Shown: in pieces, positions 38,418 through 51,455 of the stretch
Position numbering within the stretch: position 1 is the stretch's first letter
Layout: every line of letters begins with the position of its first letter
Source of the DNA: Spirodela intermedia
Taxonomy: Eukaryota; Streptophyta; Magnoliopsida; Alismatales; Araceae
DNA length: 64,000 nucleotides
Direction of reading: 5' to 3'
Assembly (NCBI GenBank): GCA_902729315.2
Contig: LR746274.1
Location: forward strand, 2,693,037 to 2,757,036
Translations under genes and position numbers: made by a program
Notes under the pieces: model-generated
Told to the model about the DNA's origin: nothing
Database searches by the model: none
The model's input: only the letters and a program-made list of their open reading frames with translations

Positions 38418-38454
<37 letters not shown>
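38418..38454 (+). repeat. (CT)n microsatellite in SERGT1 5' leader
   Basis: A CT run ends about 150 bases upstream of the SERGT1 ATG, on the coding strand. Confidence 0.9.
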
Positions 38455-38457
<3 letters not shown>

Positions 38458-38604
38458 GGGAGAAGGCGAGCTGAAATGGGTTGCGTAAAAAGTCAACTCC
38501 ATGACAATTCACGATTTCGATTGGCCGATTTTTCACCTAACCCGTCGGGGGAGAGGGTATGATATCCAGATCCGGGGGGCTCAGCGGGGGAGCTCCGTGT
38601 TCTG

Positions 38605-41600
38605 ATGGCGCGCGGGGCGTTGGTGCTGCTCCTGTCGGCCGCTGTGGTCGCAGGGATCATCGCGGCGGCGGATGGGGTGGCGGCAGGGGAGAATGGCTTC
38701 CGCTTGCACACGCTGTTCTCGACGGAGTGCCAGAACTACTTCGACTGGCAGACGGTGGGGCTGCTGCACAGCTACCGCAAGGTCCGGCAGCCGGGGCCGA
38801 TTACGCGCCTGCTTAGCTGCACCGACGAGCAGCGGAGAAGTTACCGCGGGATGGGCCTCGCCCCCACCATGGAGGTCCCGTCCATGAGCCGCCATCCACG
38901 AACCGGTGACTGGTAAGAGAATGATAGAGCAGCAGAATTTTGACGGATCATTTGGGCCAGATTCATCATTCTGCTTCGTCGAATTCGAAGGATCTCACGT
39001 TAATCGTGGATCTCCTATTCTGGTGATGTTGTTGAACTGTGGCTGATGAATGGCCTCTTCTTGGTTGATAACTTCTTTTCGCATGTCTCACGCGGCTATG
39101 ATCTGCTGAGATCGTGGATCTACTGAGATGATGGATCTGAAGCTAGAGAGGACATAAAAAAATGGGTTTTCTGTTCAATTTATTTATCTTTGACTTTGCA
39201 AGTTCAGAGGGATTCTTTGCTTGTAAGCTTTGGTTTTCCTAAGATCATCAAACTGTGGCCATGATTTTGTCGGAAATTATACTTCCACAAAAAAGAATGG
39301 TTCCTTTTTCTGTGCCCAGTGAGTCAATCATTGAAAAGATGAGGCGAACGGGTCAACTTCTATGAATTTCATGAATAACCACCAATTGATGCCAAGGCTA
39401 TCTCTTATGGTTATTCATTCATGAAGATGTTTTGGTTCTCTGAAGGCAACTTTTCCCTCCGAATACCTAATGGCCGTCTTTTATGCTTCAATCACTCGGC
39501 CATTTGGACTATGTCTTCGGGTTAACATTTGCAAAAAGGCCATTGTTATCATTATCACATTCTCCCCATGATCTGTTGCTGTGAGTTTGAACGAGTTTTA
39601 GGTGTTTATGATTCTACCTCGACTCACGAAGATTCAGATTTGGTTGTGGGTCACGAGTATTTGTTAGACATTTCCCAGCATGATTCAGCTGTTATTAGTT
39701 TGAGGAGGTTTTAAAGGTCTAAGGATTCTTTTCCATCCACGTTGCCAACATCTTTTGTTCTAAAGGTCTGCCTAAGCTATCAGGCGAGAAGACGCAAATA
39801 AATTTGGTAACTAAGTTGTCCATGTTCCCTGACACAAAGTCTGAGAGTGCTTCCTCCCATTGTCTTGTTTAGATCCAGACATCTTTTGTTTCTTTGTTTT
39901 TTCTTTCTTTATGCAATGCTTTTCGTGGTGTCTTATGTTTTTCACTTTATCTGCCTGTTTTTATAATTTCTTTATCATGGGAACCATTCTCATATGCTCT
40001 TCACTTCTTGATTCCGCCCAGTTTGCTAATTTAATGACAGTGTAGCCATGCTTTAACCAGGTATCCAGCAATAAACAAGCCAGCTGGGATTGTGCACTGG
40101 CTTAAGTACAGTGAAGACGCAAAGAATACTGATTGGGTAGTGATTTTAGATGCAGATATGATCATGCGTGGTCCAATTATACCATGGGAGATTGGAGCAG
40201 AAAAGGGACAGCCTGTTGCTGCAGAATATGGGTATATGACCACTTAAAGTTTAAGGGCAACTATTGACTGATCCTTTTCCATTATGTGCATAATCTCGCA
40301 TTAAGATCTATGCATTTTGATATTGTTTGTAAAGTTATTAAAATTTGAGAGTAATAACTTTCTAAAGATATTTATTCTTGTGTTTAAATTAAAGTTTGGG
40401 TTCTTTAGTAATCTTGAAGATACAATCTATTAGAGTTTATATTTTTCAGAAATGCTTATTAAATTAAATCTTTGTTCTAAACAATCCATTATAAATTTTA
40501 TTCGTTTTTAATCCCTTGGAGATCCCAAACCTTTATTCCTTTTTATGCTCTTGGAGATCCCAAACTTTGAAGTTCAAGTCTTAACCTGGTAAGTTATTTT
40601 TACATTCTTTAAGGGAAAATTTTAACTCTTTCTTTATTAAAATATAATAATCTTTTACGAATAATATCTGACGAAGATCAAATGCTGATCTCATGGTACG
40701 TGTGGGATGATAACTCTATTATGGCAATTAAGGATATTTTTTCTCCTCTTGGGTTCATAGCCTCCTTTTAATAATGTCTTCAGGTGTACCTTTTTTTTGA
40801 ACATATGATGGATGAGAATTTCTTTCGTGTTGCTAGTTTCTGAAAGACAAATGGAGTTACTTTTATCCTATGATAGTCCATGTCAAGTAACTACAGACCT
40901 CGCTGACAGTCAATCCACAGTTTCCAAGAGGATTTCCTCATACTTTGTATAGTAGAGAACAAAATTAACTAAATATGGTTCATTTGAGAACTATGAACAG
41001 TTCTTAATTTCTTAAAAAAAATGATTTCATAAATATTTAATTTTATAAAATTATTTATTCTTATATTCCTGTTGACATAAATTTTTCTTTCTTTAGTGCT
41101 CTTGAAGATACTAACTAGGATTTTTCATTTATTTCAGTCATGCTTAAACACGAAATATTGTCATAAAAAATTATTGTGGATCATTCAAGAAATATGAATC
41201 ATTTTTCCTTGGTTTCAATCTGTGCTGCTTGGAATTTTCAAATTTGAAGAAATTTTTTATTGTATGGATTTAACTGATCAGAACACTTAAATTACCAATT
41301 TTTATTCTGATGAATCTGTAAAGGGTGATGATGTTACCCATGATGATATTATACTTTCGACGGGTATGTCAAACATAACTACTTTGGAAGTGTGCCCTGT
41401 TTCAAACGATAAACTTCCCTCAACACCTCAGTGAAGATATGCGTCAGAAACATACTTGCTCATCTATCCTGGCTTTATTCTCTCACTTCATATTATCCCA
41501 TGCATCATTTAGTTTTTAAATCTTATATCTTCTGCAGATACCTAATTGGATGTGATAATATTCTTGCAAAGCTGCATACAAAGCATCCAGAACTTTGTGA

Positions 41601-44600
41601 CAAAGTTGGGGGGCTGTTGGCTATGCATATAGATGACCTGAGGGCCTTAGCCCCTTTGTGGCTATCAAAGACAGAAGAGGTACGGGAGGATCGAGAGCAC
41701 TGGACAACTAACATAACTGGTGACATTTATGGCAAGGGGTGGATAAGTGAGATGTACGGATATTCATTTGGTGCAGCAGAGGTAAGATATTTTTCGTTCT
41801 TTGAATGAGTAAATGGGCTTGATCCTCTTGCATTTTTGGTTCTTCATACAGTTAATTATCCTGAATATAGTCTTTGCTGCAAAATCTCTTCAACAGGCTG
41901 GGCTTCGTCACAAGATAAGTGAGAGCTTGATGATTTACCCTGGCTACACCCCACTAGAAGGTGTTGAGCCAATTTTGATGCACTATGGCTTGGCGTTTCA
42001 AGTTGGAAATTGGTCTTTCAGCAAAATAGAGTATCATGATGATGGCATCGTCTATGAATGCAACCGCCTTTTCCCTGCTCCTCCTTATCCTAGAGAGGTA
42101 ACACTTCTGAAGTATCTGCCCTAAATTCAGAATTCAACACGATCCTCTCAATTTGGAACCATTATAAAAGGTTTATAGAGAGAGGGGTCAGATAAATTAT
42201 AGAATAGAGCATGCCACCAACTAAATTTTCATATTATTTTTTTCAGGTACAGATGATGGAAACTGATCCACAGAAGAGACGGGGGCTATTCTTGAGCCTA
42301 GAATGCATAAACACATTAAATGAAGGCCTCTTATTGCATCATGAATCAGCAGGTTGCCCGAAACCAATATGGTCCAAGTACTTGAGTTTCTTGAGAAGTA
42401 AAACCTTCTCTGAGCTTGTGAAACCAATATATTTGAGTAGTGTTGAGAAGAGTAGAGATACAGATACAAAAGAACGAACAATTTTGAATGAAAACGGAAA
42501 CTCTCATCCCAAAATCCATACAGTTTTCTCCACTGAATGTTCCCCGTACTTTGACTGGCAAACTGTGGGGCTCATGTATAGTTATCGTTTGAGCGGCCAA
42601 CCTGGTGGCATCACAAGGCTTCTTAGCTGTACCGATGAACAACTCAAGAGTTACAAGGGACATGATCTAGCTCCCACACATTATGTTCCCTCCATGAGTC
42701 TTCATCCGCTGACAGGAGATTGGTAATCATCTCAATATCAATTTGATTTCCAGGACTCCTGACAATTTTAGAGGATCTGTATTACGGTTTTGTACTTGCT
42801 TTGCATGAAGGTGTTTACCACGTTGTAAATTTTCTTCAACATCAGTTAGACACTTAAAAGGAATGTGATATTATATTGCTACGAGTGGCTCCTGAGATTT
42901 TTTTTCCTCTTGTTGAAATAGTAAAAAATTTCTCTTGCTGTTAGCTATGCTTTTGTTTGAATAAATATTAATGAAGAAGCTCATTTCTCGCAAAGTTATG
43001 AATGATGTATGATTTTTGCTTCCTCCTTTCCTAGTACGTAGGAAATCACCTTTCAATGCCTGTGTCTTGCAAAACCAGACTCTTTGTTCAAATTCGTGCA
43101 AGTAAAAGGTTAAAGAATATATATTCATTGTCTTATACTGATACGTTTTCCACTTAAATCGATTTAAATTGCCAGAGCTTCAAGTTTAAAAATACACTGA
43201 CATATCTGGATGGTGTAGGTATCCTGCAATCAATAAACCTGCGGCAGTTTTGCACTGGTTGAACCACGCAAAAATTGATGCAGAATTCATAGTTATTCTA
43301 GATGCAGATATGATATTAAGAGGTACCATTACACCATGGGAATTTAACGCAGAGCGTGGTCGCCCAGTTTCAACTCCTTACGAGTAAGACCAGTGGTTTA
43401 ATTTGAAACCATATATCTTTCAACTTTATACCATTTTATGAAATATCTCTCAGTTGGTATGCTTCTCCTGCCGTAGGTACCTCATTGGTTGTGATAATGA
43501 ACTTGCAAGACTACATACACGCCATCCTGAGGCATGTGACAAGGTTGGTGGTGTCATAATTATGCACATAGATGATTTGAGGAAGTTTGCTTTATTATGG
43601 TTACATAAGACTGAAGAGGTTCGAGCTGATAAAGAGCACTATAAAACTAATTTTAGTGGAGACATTTATTCGTCTGGATGGATCAGTGAGATGTATGGAT
43701 ATTCCTTTGGTGCTGCTGAGGTATGAGACTAATGTTATATACTTTGCTGTTCTTACAGTTTCCTTATATGTCGGCTGTGAAAGAAATTCTGCATTTTTTT
43801 AGAGCATTGTACGCACTTTCCTTATAACATTATTTCCGTATTGACAGGAAATGAACACCCAATGTTTGAAGATTATCGTCATATAAGTTGTCATATTTAG
43901 TTAATTTCAATATGTAATTACCATTGAGAAGTGTTTGAAACTGTTTTTCTCTTTTCCAAATTTAAAATGAGTCATTTCTGGGGACAAAGGCTAGTTATTA
44001 TTTCATAACTAATATTTTTAGTTAGAAACTACGAATTATCTAGCATTGTAAACAGAAGTTTGTTCTTACCCATTTAATTCATATTTAATACTCGAACAAA
44101 CTTTTCTTGATATGTTTGCATTCTATATTTCGTATGCTAATAAAAGGACAGTTTCATGTCCATCAAATATAATGCTGCGCTTATCACCAAAAGCATTTCA
44201 TATATTTAAAAATAATTGAAGGATAATGATCCCCAATTGTTGGAAGTTCTAGGAGGTAAGGAAATACAGTAAAAGACTGAGGGTATTTTGGGATAGTTGT
44301 CTTGGGTTCCTCTCTATATATAATGATTGTTAGAGCTGAATAGACATTGATGCGGTTGTCTGCCGTTCTCCCATCTATCCCTCCGTGACAGAGGTCATTG
44401 TTCTTGTTCCTATGTTTTTCAACACCAATTATAGTAGATCAGGCATAAAACGTCATATTTCACTATTAACAAGGACCGTTTCATGTACTTATGCTCTACA
44501 AATATAGATCTTGAAGTCTGCAGCGAAAGTAATGTATTTTTATGTTTCAAATTTATTAGCTTTAGGTCTTTCGCCCTGTTGCAGTAAGGGCTCATGTATG

Positions 44601-46526
44601 AGTGAGAGTCCTGCCTTTTAGAGTATACGAAGCATCTGAAGGTATCTACGAGAAAGTCCTTTTGTGACTCAAAAGTAGATGAAATGTGAATGATGTTAAG
44701 GGATGCTACTATATACAGTCATTATGAAATTTCTCTTCTAAGCATATGCTTTTTTTTTGGGTCCTTTGAAGGGAGATATACACAATTCTTTGCCTTCTTT
44801 CTCATTGTTTAGGTGCTGGGACCAAGGATATGGTTGTCTGCAGTCCCAAGTCTCAAAAGCCCAACATGAATCAATCATGCCCAAATCTGTCTGATCCTAA
44901 TCAGATGGAATAAATTGGTCGATTGGTCTAATATAAGGCTGATTTAGTGATCCATGTTGGGCTTTTTGAGACTTTGGGAAATCAGTCTGATTCTAATCAG
45001 ATGCAACAAGTTGGCCGATTTGTCTAATATTAGGCTAATTCAGGCATGCTTGATCCATTTTGGGCATCTTGAGACTTGTGAAATCTGTCTGATCATAATC
45101 AGATTGAACATATTGTTCTATTTGCCTAATACAAGGCTGATTTGGCAGTTTTGTCCTGTACTTACTTTAAAGAAGAAATTCGTTTTTTTGATCAGTCGCT
45201 TTTTCCTTCCATTTTTTGGGAAATACAAACGACTTGAAAGTGGTCTCATACAAGTTTGATTCAACTATTTCTCTAACTATTGACAAAATGCTACACTTGG
45301 TTAATTTTCCTTTCTATGGACAATTTTAGAGTGTGGGTTTAAGATCATTCATTCGCTCTCCCTATTTTGGCACTCAACTGTGTTCTCCTTTCCCCTCTAT
45401 AAGCTCTGTTCTCAGTGGAACCTAGCACTCGTGAGAGTCGGAGTGCCATGCTGTGCTGCTGGGATGTGGTAGATGATAAGTGCTGTGATACGACTCCAAC
45501 AATATATTTTGGGTAGCAGGGAAAATAGTCTAAGTCGCGAGTGTAAGGGGATTTTAGCCAATGTCTAGTGTGACTGAGGAGAGAACTTGGGCTCTCAACT
45601 TGGGGAAAAAGGGAAACGAGTCTTTCGCCACACAGCGTTCCAGCAGAGCTCTGTTTATCGTTCTCTATCAACTTTCTGTTCCTGTTCTTCTGTTCAGTCG
45701 ATTTTCAAATTTGGTTTCTTTGCTGAAATTTCACTCCAGTTTTTCAAGTAAAAATTTCTATCTTTTTACACTATTTGGAATGGGAACATTTTAAGTTATT
45801 ATACTTAACACTCATATATGTGCTGCTTGCTACGGAAAATTCTCATGGCCTGGAATTGAATCCGTCTTCGTTCTAAAGCTTTGTATTCTTCTAAAAATCA
45901 TTGTCAGATTCTTCTCTAAATCCTTTTCTAAATCCTTTGGGCAGTTGAAGCTGAGGCACAGAGTGAACCCTAACATACTGATCTACCCTGGATATATTCC
46001 CCAGCCTGGGGTCAAGTACAGGGTCTTCCACTATGGGCTGACATTCCAGATCGGGAGCTGGAGCTTTGACAAGGCGAATTGGAGGGAAACTGATGTCGTA
46101 AACACATGCTGGGCAAAGTTTCCTGAGCCTCCTAACCCTGCTACCCTCTCCCAAGAGGATGAGAACATATACAGAAGGGATCTACTAAGCATAGAATGTG
46201 TGGAGAAATTGAACAAAGCCCTGTATTTACACCATCAGAGGACTTGCAGAGACCAAGGAGAGAACAGTGACCAGCAGCTTTCGCGGAAATGGCTTAGAGA
46301 AACAGAAGAAGAACCTGTAGATTTGAAGGCTGACGTCGTCTTGCCTACTCCCAGAGTTAAAAAGTTGCCTGCAGATTGGGGAAACAAGGCGTCTGGGTCA
46401 CAGAGGTCATGGCTAGTCGCTGTCTGGGCATTCTCTGTGATGGGTTTCTTTGTTGTCATCACAATCAAATTCTCCCATCGTCGAAGAGATGGAGGAAGGG
46501 AAAAGGCCAACAAAGACAAGGTCTAG
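38605..46526 (+). CDS. SERGT1: Peptidyl-serine alpha-galactosyltransferase (SERGT1/SGT1-like), 8 exons
   Basis: Exons 38605-38912, 40061-40231, 41538-41781, 41897-42097, 42247-42722, 43219-43383, 43477-43720, 45945-46526; phases agree; 796 aa, close to the ~800 usual. The enzyme adds galactose to serine in extensins and arabinogalactan proteins in the ER/Golgi. A signal peptide (1-24) is followed by two homologous catalytic halves. Each has FSTEC..YFDWQTVGL..SYR, ITRLLSCTDEQ, a DxD metal site (DAD at 133-135 and 495-497), YLIGCDN, H(I)DDLR, GWISEMYGYSFGAAE and a YPGY block. A C-terminal membrane helix (about 745-765) and basic tail anchor it. Equivalent introns in both halves have the same phase. 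Intron 7 (2.2 kb) holds a solo LTR and a minisatellite. A decayed partial copy lies 12 kb downstream. Confidence 0.93.
44238..44424 (+). mobile_element. Solo LTR (187 bp) with 5-bp target-site duplication
   Basis: The element starts TGTTGG and ends TTTCAACA, so its ends are the inverted TGTTG/CAACA of many copia-type LTRs. The flanks are CCAAT on the left (44233-44237) and CCAAT on the right (44425-44429), a perfect duplication. A TATA-like CTATATATAATG lies inside near 44315. It sits in SERGT1 intron 7. A solo LTR or an LTR from a short TRIM element are both possible. Confidence 0.82.
44844..44979 (+). repeat. Imperfect ~30-bp inverted repeat in SERGT1 intron 7
   Basis: The left arm 44844-44873 (TCCCAAGTCTC...) and right arm 44948-44979 are near-perfect reverse complements around a ~74-base loop. 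It may be the ends of a small MITE-like element or a minisatellite inversion. Confidence 0.8.
44883..45150 (+). repeat. Minisatellite, about 2.7 copies of 96-102 bp
   Basis: Units begin AAATCTGTCTGATC or similar at 44883, 44979 and 45081. Each contains a small palindrome (TCTGAT...ATCAGA) and the segment CTAAT(A)NNAGGCT. The array overlaps the right arm of the inverted repeat. Confidence 0.85.
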
Positions 46527-49500
46527 TGTCCTTATCTGTGACTCACATGTATGTGGAAACTCTCATCGACCCACAGTACAAAGAGACTAATTGAGCTAAG
46601 GCTTTGCCCTTTATAGCAATTGCCTTACAGCTTGAGGTGCACCCGTATCTCCCAGTTCAGGCGTTTGGGAGCTTCCAACACCAATCTTCTTAGGAAGTTT
46701 CCAATTGTTGCTAACATCAGAGTAAAGTGCCGAATCCTCTTCAGATTTTTCATGTTTTCTCTCTGTTAAGTGGGTTTCATTGGCTCTATGAGGATGCTCA
46801 GTGAGTTCGATGCTTTATGTATTGTTGTCCATTGAGATTTCAACACTTAGTTATCGCAGTTTCAGCATCTTTTTCTTCATTGTGAAGTGTGGATAAACAT
46901 TTTTTTTTTTTTCAAGACTTTTCATATCCTCATCTCCACAGGCTCAATTTCTCTTCTTTCCACCTCTTCTTCTGAAAGTAAATCACAGTTACATCCCCAT
47001 GTTTTAGGTTAAAACATGGCAGATTATCCAATTGGTGGCCAGATCAAGTTTACATGGATGGTCTATTGGGATGTGAACCCCAAAAAAGCCACTGTTGAAG
47101 AAGAAGGAAGTCTAGAAAAGAGATTGAAGTCAAAATCAAAGCCCTATTAAACATGTTCTCACATGTTCTTCCATAAAAAAATTAATTTAGAACTATTTTT
47201 TTTTGTAGAGATTATAGAAAATGTTAGATAATTAGTGGTGCAAGGCCTCCAACCGGGTTCCCTCTCTCTATATGTCTTTGTTTAATAGACCACTTGTTAC
47301 ACATTTAGTTCTTGTATTATACAATTAAAACAGCCAGAAAAGCTGCTTTATAAATTTTTGAGTGAAGTAAAACAGAAAAAAATATCATAAAAGTAGTAAT
47401 TTGGGATAATAATTCTCAACTTCAGCAATAATTTTGAAACATTTATACATCTTGCTTATACCTCTACAACCCAAAGAAAAAGCATCATCTAAAGCTCCTA
47501 TTTACAACTTCAAGGCACTCCACTATATATAAGCTTGAAACTTTTAGTCCCATGATCTTCACATTTTAACATTAAAATCTAGTTGACTTTTTTGTGAGGA
47601 ATATTAATAGTAGAAGATTGCCAATAGTTTATGAAGCACTAAGGCTTTCTAGAGACATCAATCTAAATGAGTAACCTATCACTAAAAAGCTAATAATTGA
47701 GCCCTAAGAGATATAAATCGGAAGGGCTTAGCTAGGTGCCAATCCTGTTTAGCCATCTAGAGTTGAAAATCTACGAAAGGCTTATGAGACTTGTTTGATA
47801 TGGGCCATTAGGAGGCATGACCTAGAAGTGCTAAGTGTACTTGGGATCAAAAGGTCTGTGAATCTAGTCAACTTATAGGAATGGCCCCCACTATAGTACA
47901 AAAAAGTAGATTAGGCTAAGAAGCCAAGCCACTATAATACATAAATAATTATGCTGTCTTATGTCAAAGTAGGAGTTTATTAACCCTAATTTTAAGAAAA
48001 CATAGTTATTTATATACACTCTTTATAGTAGAACAAAGAGAGCCATCATCCCCACTTTACTAAACCCTTGGTTTTGATGTTGATAAGATTAAAAGGTCCA
48101 TATGTCAAATATTGGATGGCTTGAACTAGGCTATTTCCTTATGTATGCTATTGCACCCTATAGATATCTAATTTTGGACTTGATTTCTTTCCAACAAATT
48201 TCAAGGTGTCTTTACTTCTATGTTGCTTTCATGATAATCTTATTTGATAACATTTACTTATGTTAAATTAATGACATATTGACATGAAGGTCTCAAACTT
48301 CATTGATCTATCAAAATTTATTATTTGTAAAGAAAAAGATGATGGAATAAATAACACTAAGAAATTCAAAGATTCAAACTTGATATGACTTTTATAATAT
48401 TAATTATTACTTTTTAAAGTGGTTACACAAGCACATGATATCACAACTAACAATTAGTTTTATAAAAATTTCTAGTTATTGTATGAAAGCATCGTAAGAC
48501 TACACCAAACCTTATCAAAAGACAACCTTGTTGGACATTCAATGGTAATGAGAGTAAGGTCCAAGACTAAATATTTAACCATCAATTTTAATGCTACAAC
48601 AACAATTCAAAAGAAGGAATGTAGCTTAATGGACAACAACCTTAGCTAGATCCTCATCTTGACAAGATTGAGATCATATGAAGAGTTTCTCATTTTTTTT
48701 AACATGGTTAACATCATTAAGAGGTGATATATGACATTGCATTGTAGTGCATGCTTGACAACACCTAAAGCTGTTTAGTGGGGTATAGCCATAAATCTAG
48801 TGAGGTAATAATGACTAGACATATTATGGGTTAGAGTCCAAATTTTCAATGGAAGATTAACATCCTATTATGTATACAGATGTTTGTCTCACGAGTAATA
48901 CAGTGGCATGAAAAAAAACTAGTAGCTTTATAATCCTAAATCTACATGTATATCCTTTAATCATTGTGAAGATCAGTGAAAACCCAAAGATCTAAGGAGT
49001 TCTTAAATATTTAATTTAGTTGTCGACACAAAAATATTTATTCATCCCCACATTTGACAAACTTGCATCCTACTTTGGCTCATACATAGTTCTTTTTCAG
49101 CTCTCTTGAACCTAACACTTCCTATATAATTGATTTTCCACTCATAGATTGCACTTGATCCATGGATTTCATTGTAAGTTTTGAAGAGGCTACTAGATGA
49201 ACCAAGAAGGGGTTGAATGAGACCTTTTTGAACCACTGCTAAAATATTATAATTTTTTACCCAAATCATAGATTATGGAGTTTATAGTGGTTTGGTTGAC
49301 CTAACCTACTATGCTATCTAAGGATATAGTTGTTAAGCTCTACTAAAGTGAAATGGTGCAGACTATGAGCATCAAAGCTGATGCTATCCTCCATTAGATT
49401 TCACCATCTCTAGACATCCTATGCTTTCTAGAAACACTCATTCAAGCCCCCCACTCTATTAGACAACTTGAATAGATCTCAGCGAATCTCTCATATTTTC

Positions 49501-50507
49501 TTAACCCTAGGTTGATCTAAGTATCACAAACTTTCAACTACAAATCAAGAACAAGTTATTGGTCTTAAAAATTAACACATGGCTCTTGTGTCATGAACGT
49601 CTTGGCCTATTGATGTGAAAAATGCTCGTATAAATTATATCTTTGAATCCTTAAGTAAAAATATTTATTTTTCTTTTTAAATATCTTTTATCAACCTAAA
49701 ATTTTGAGAGCGACAATTTTTTTATGATTTTTGATGGTAAAAAATGGCTAGAAAAAATATTATGTAAATGGCTAAGGCATGCTTTCAATACTATAGTTTT
49801 TTTGTATTTTCTCTATTATTTCCTGTAGTAACTTGTTTTTATTTCTCTCCTTTAAGTCTATTTCTAGTCAAGTTTAAGCAGACTCACTTTTTAGAATGAA
49901 TAAAATATAATTTGTATGAAAATTTTCTAAAATCATTAAAATCTTATAAATCAACTTAGAGTATTTTACTATGAGAAAATTTCCAAATTAGTAAGGTTAT
50001 TTCTTCTTTGTCTTCACACTCATTCTATATTAATGGCAACTGTTTTTTCTGAAATTTTAGATAGTTTATTCATTCCTATCTCTCAATAGTCAATAAGGAT
50101 CCTATAAACTCGTCTAATGATCATTCTGTTAAATCGTTCAGCTCTTCAATTGACATGACTTTTGGATTCTTACTCGGGGTGAAAACTAAGAATTAATTAT
50201 TATTTATCGTAATTTATTTATAGAGTATTACTTTGGAAGGTTAAATTTTGAGACATTTTAATTTTGTAGGTTTTTCAGCCCAAAATTTGGAAATATTTGG
50301 CCGGAACATATTTCTTAGGTTAGGGTTCATAATCCATTGTTATTGTTTTGAAATGCGGGTGTTACTTTCGATCTGAGAAATGAATGAACTGCAGACGAAG
50401 TCGCTGTTGATGACGACGTCCAGCTAAACTACTTGCCCACTTCGAAGCCGATCAGGGCTTCCTGTAAACCCTCGGCACACGATCCTGTTAACCGCAGGAC
50501 CTTCGGA
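46527..50507. other. AT-rich spacer downstream of SERGT1
   Basis: The first ~400 bases are SERGT1 3' UTR and flank. The rest is AT-rich with frequent stops on all frames. No family resemblance, LTR or RNA gene was recognised. Confidence 0.7.
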
Positions 50508-51455
50508 ATGAATTTTATATGGAGTCAGTCGGCCACCTCCCGGGTCGCTCCGCCGACGACCACCCCTTCTCCGACGGCGCCGGTGATCGTTGCGGCGTTT
50601 GGTGGGGCGGGGGGGGAGGAGTGTCCGGACTGCTTCGACTGGCAGACGGTAGGGGCGATTACGCGCCGCCTCAGCTTTACCGACAGGGAGCGGCGGCGGA
50701 ACCGCGGTATAGGCCTTGACCCCGACATGGAGCTCCCAGCCGAGAGCCGCCATCCACGGACAGGCAGCTGGTAGGAGAACAGCGAAAGCCGCAGAATTCA
50801 GCCGTAAATTTATTTTTTTTCACCTCTTTCTGTTGTCGATTGTGGATCTCCCATTCCCGTGATGCTGTGGAATTGTTGCTGTTGTTGGATCTTCATGGGG
50901 TCTGAAGATCGGGTGGTTCTGGTTTCACTCATTCTGATTGCCAACTAGTCTTTACACTACTTCCGTTGACAAAGGATAACAAAAGAGGCATTTTCCCCCC
51001 TGATCATTGAGTGCCAGAGTCAACTTGCCCACGTATCCTGAGACCAAGTGCTGGAGTTCCTTGGTGAAGAAAATAAATTTAGCCACTTAGTCGCCTATGT
51101 ATCCTGAAACAAAGTGCTAGAATGCCCCCTCCCATTGCCTTGTTTAATTGCATCAAACGTAATTGTTGGTTACAATCTTTTGAAACTTACTTTCATTTCA
51201 CAGGGTTGTTGGCCTGGAGATATTGGATTTTTATTAAACCATGATATTTCCATGGATGTAGGAAAATGATCTTGCCTTAAAACTCTCATCTGCAAGTTCC
51301 ACAAGTTCATGCTATTTTATGTAATATCTTTAAACTGGTGTGTTTCTCCTGCCTTAGGTACCTTTTTGGTTGTGCTGAGGAACTGACGAGGTTACATACA
51401 TACCATCATCGAGCATGCAACAAGGTTAGTGGATAGTCCTTTGGTGCAGCTCTTC
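50508..51455 (+). pseudogene. Decayed partial duplicate of SERGT1 (exons 1 and 7 only)
   Basis: 50590-50770 matches SERGT1 exon 1: CFDWQTVG, then ITRRLSFTDRERRRNRGIGLDPDMELP and SRHPRTGSW, with about 12 residues missing after WQTVG. A GT follows at the same place as in the parent. After a shortened intron, 51358-51425 matches exon 7 (YLFGCAEELTRLHTYHHRACNKV), entered at the same TTAG acceptor, and 51433-51455 keeps only the SFGAA end of that exon. Exons 2-6 are gone and most of exon 7 is deleted. Flanking intron sequence from parent introns 1, 6 and 7 is also recognisable to about 52115, so this was a DNA-level duplication, not a retrocopy. Confidence 0.88.

Larger units (their letters stand above)
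35221..38480. other. Spacer between divergent eIF4B and SERGT1
   Basis: It is mostly AT-rich. It holds a compound microsatellite (36152-36235) and a possible old LTR (36249-37433). The last ~450 bases become GC-rich and are SERGT1 promoter. The ORF at 36972-37193 has no family resemblance. No gene seen. Confidence 0.65.

Noticed and set aside
45345-45730. Second LTR in SERGT1 intron 7
   Set aside because: The base composition looks LTR-like, but I could not find TG/CA ends with a target-site duplication or similarity to the 44238 LTR.
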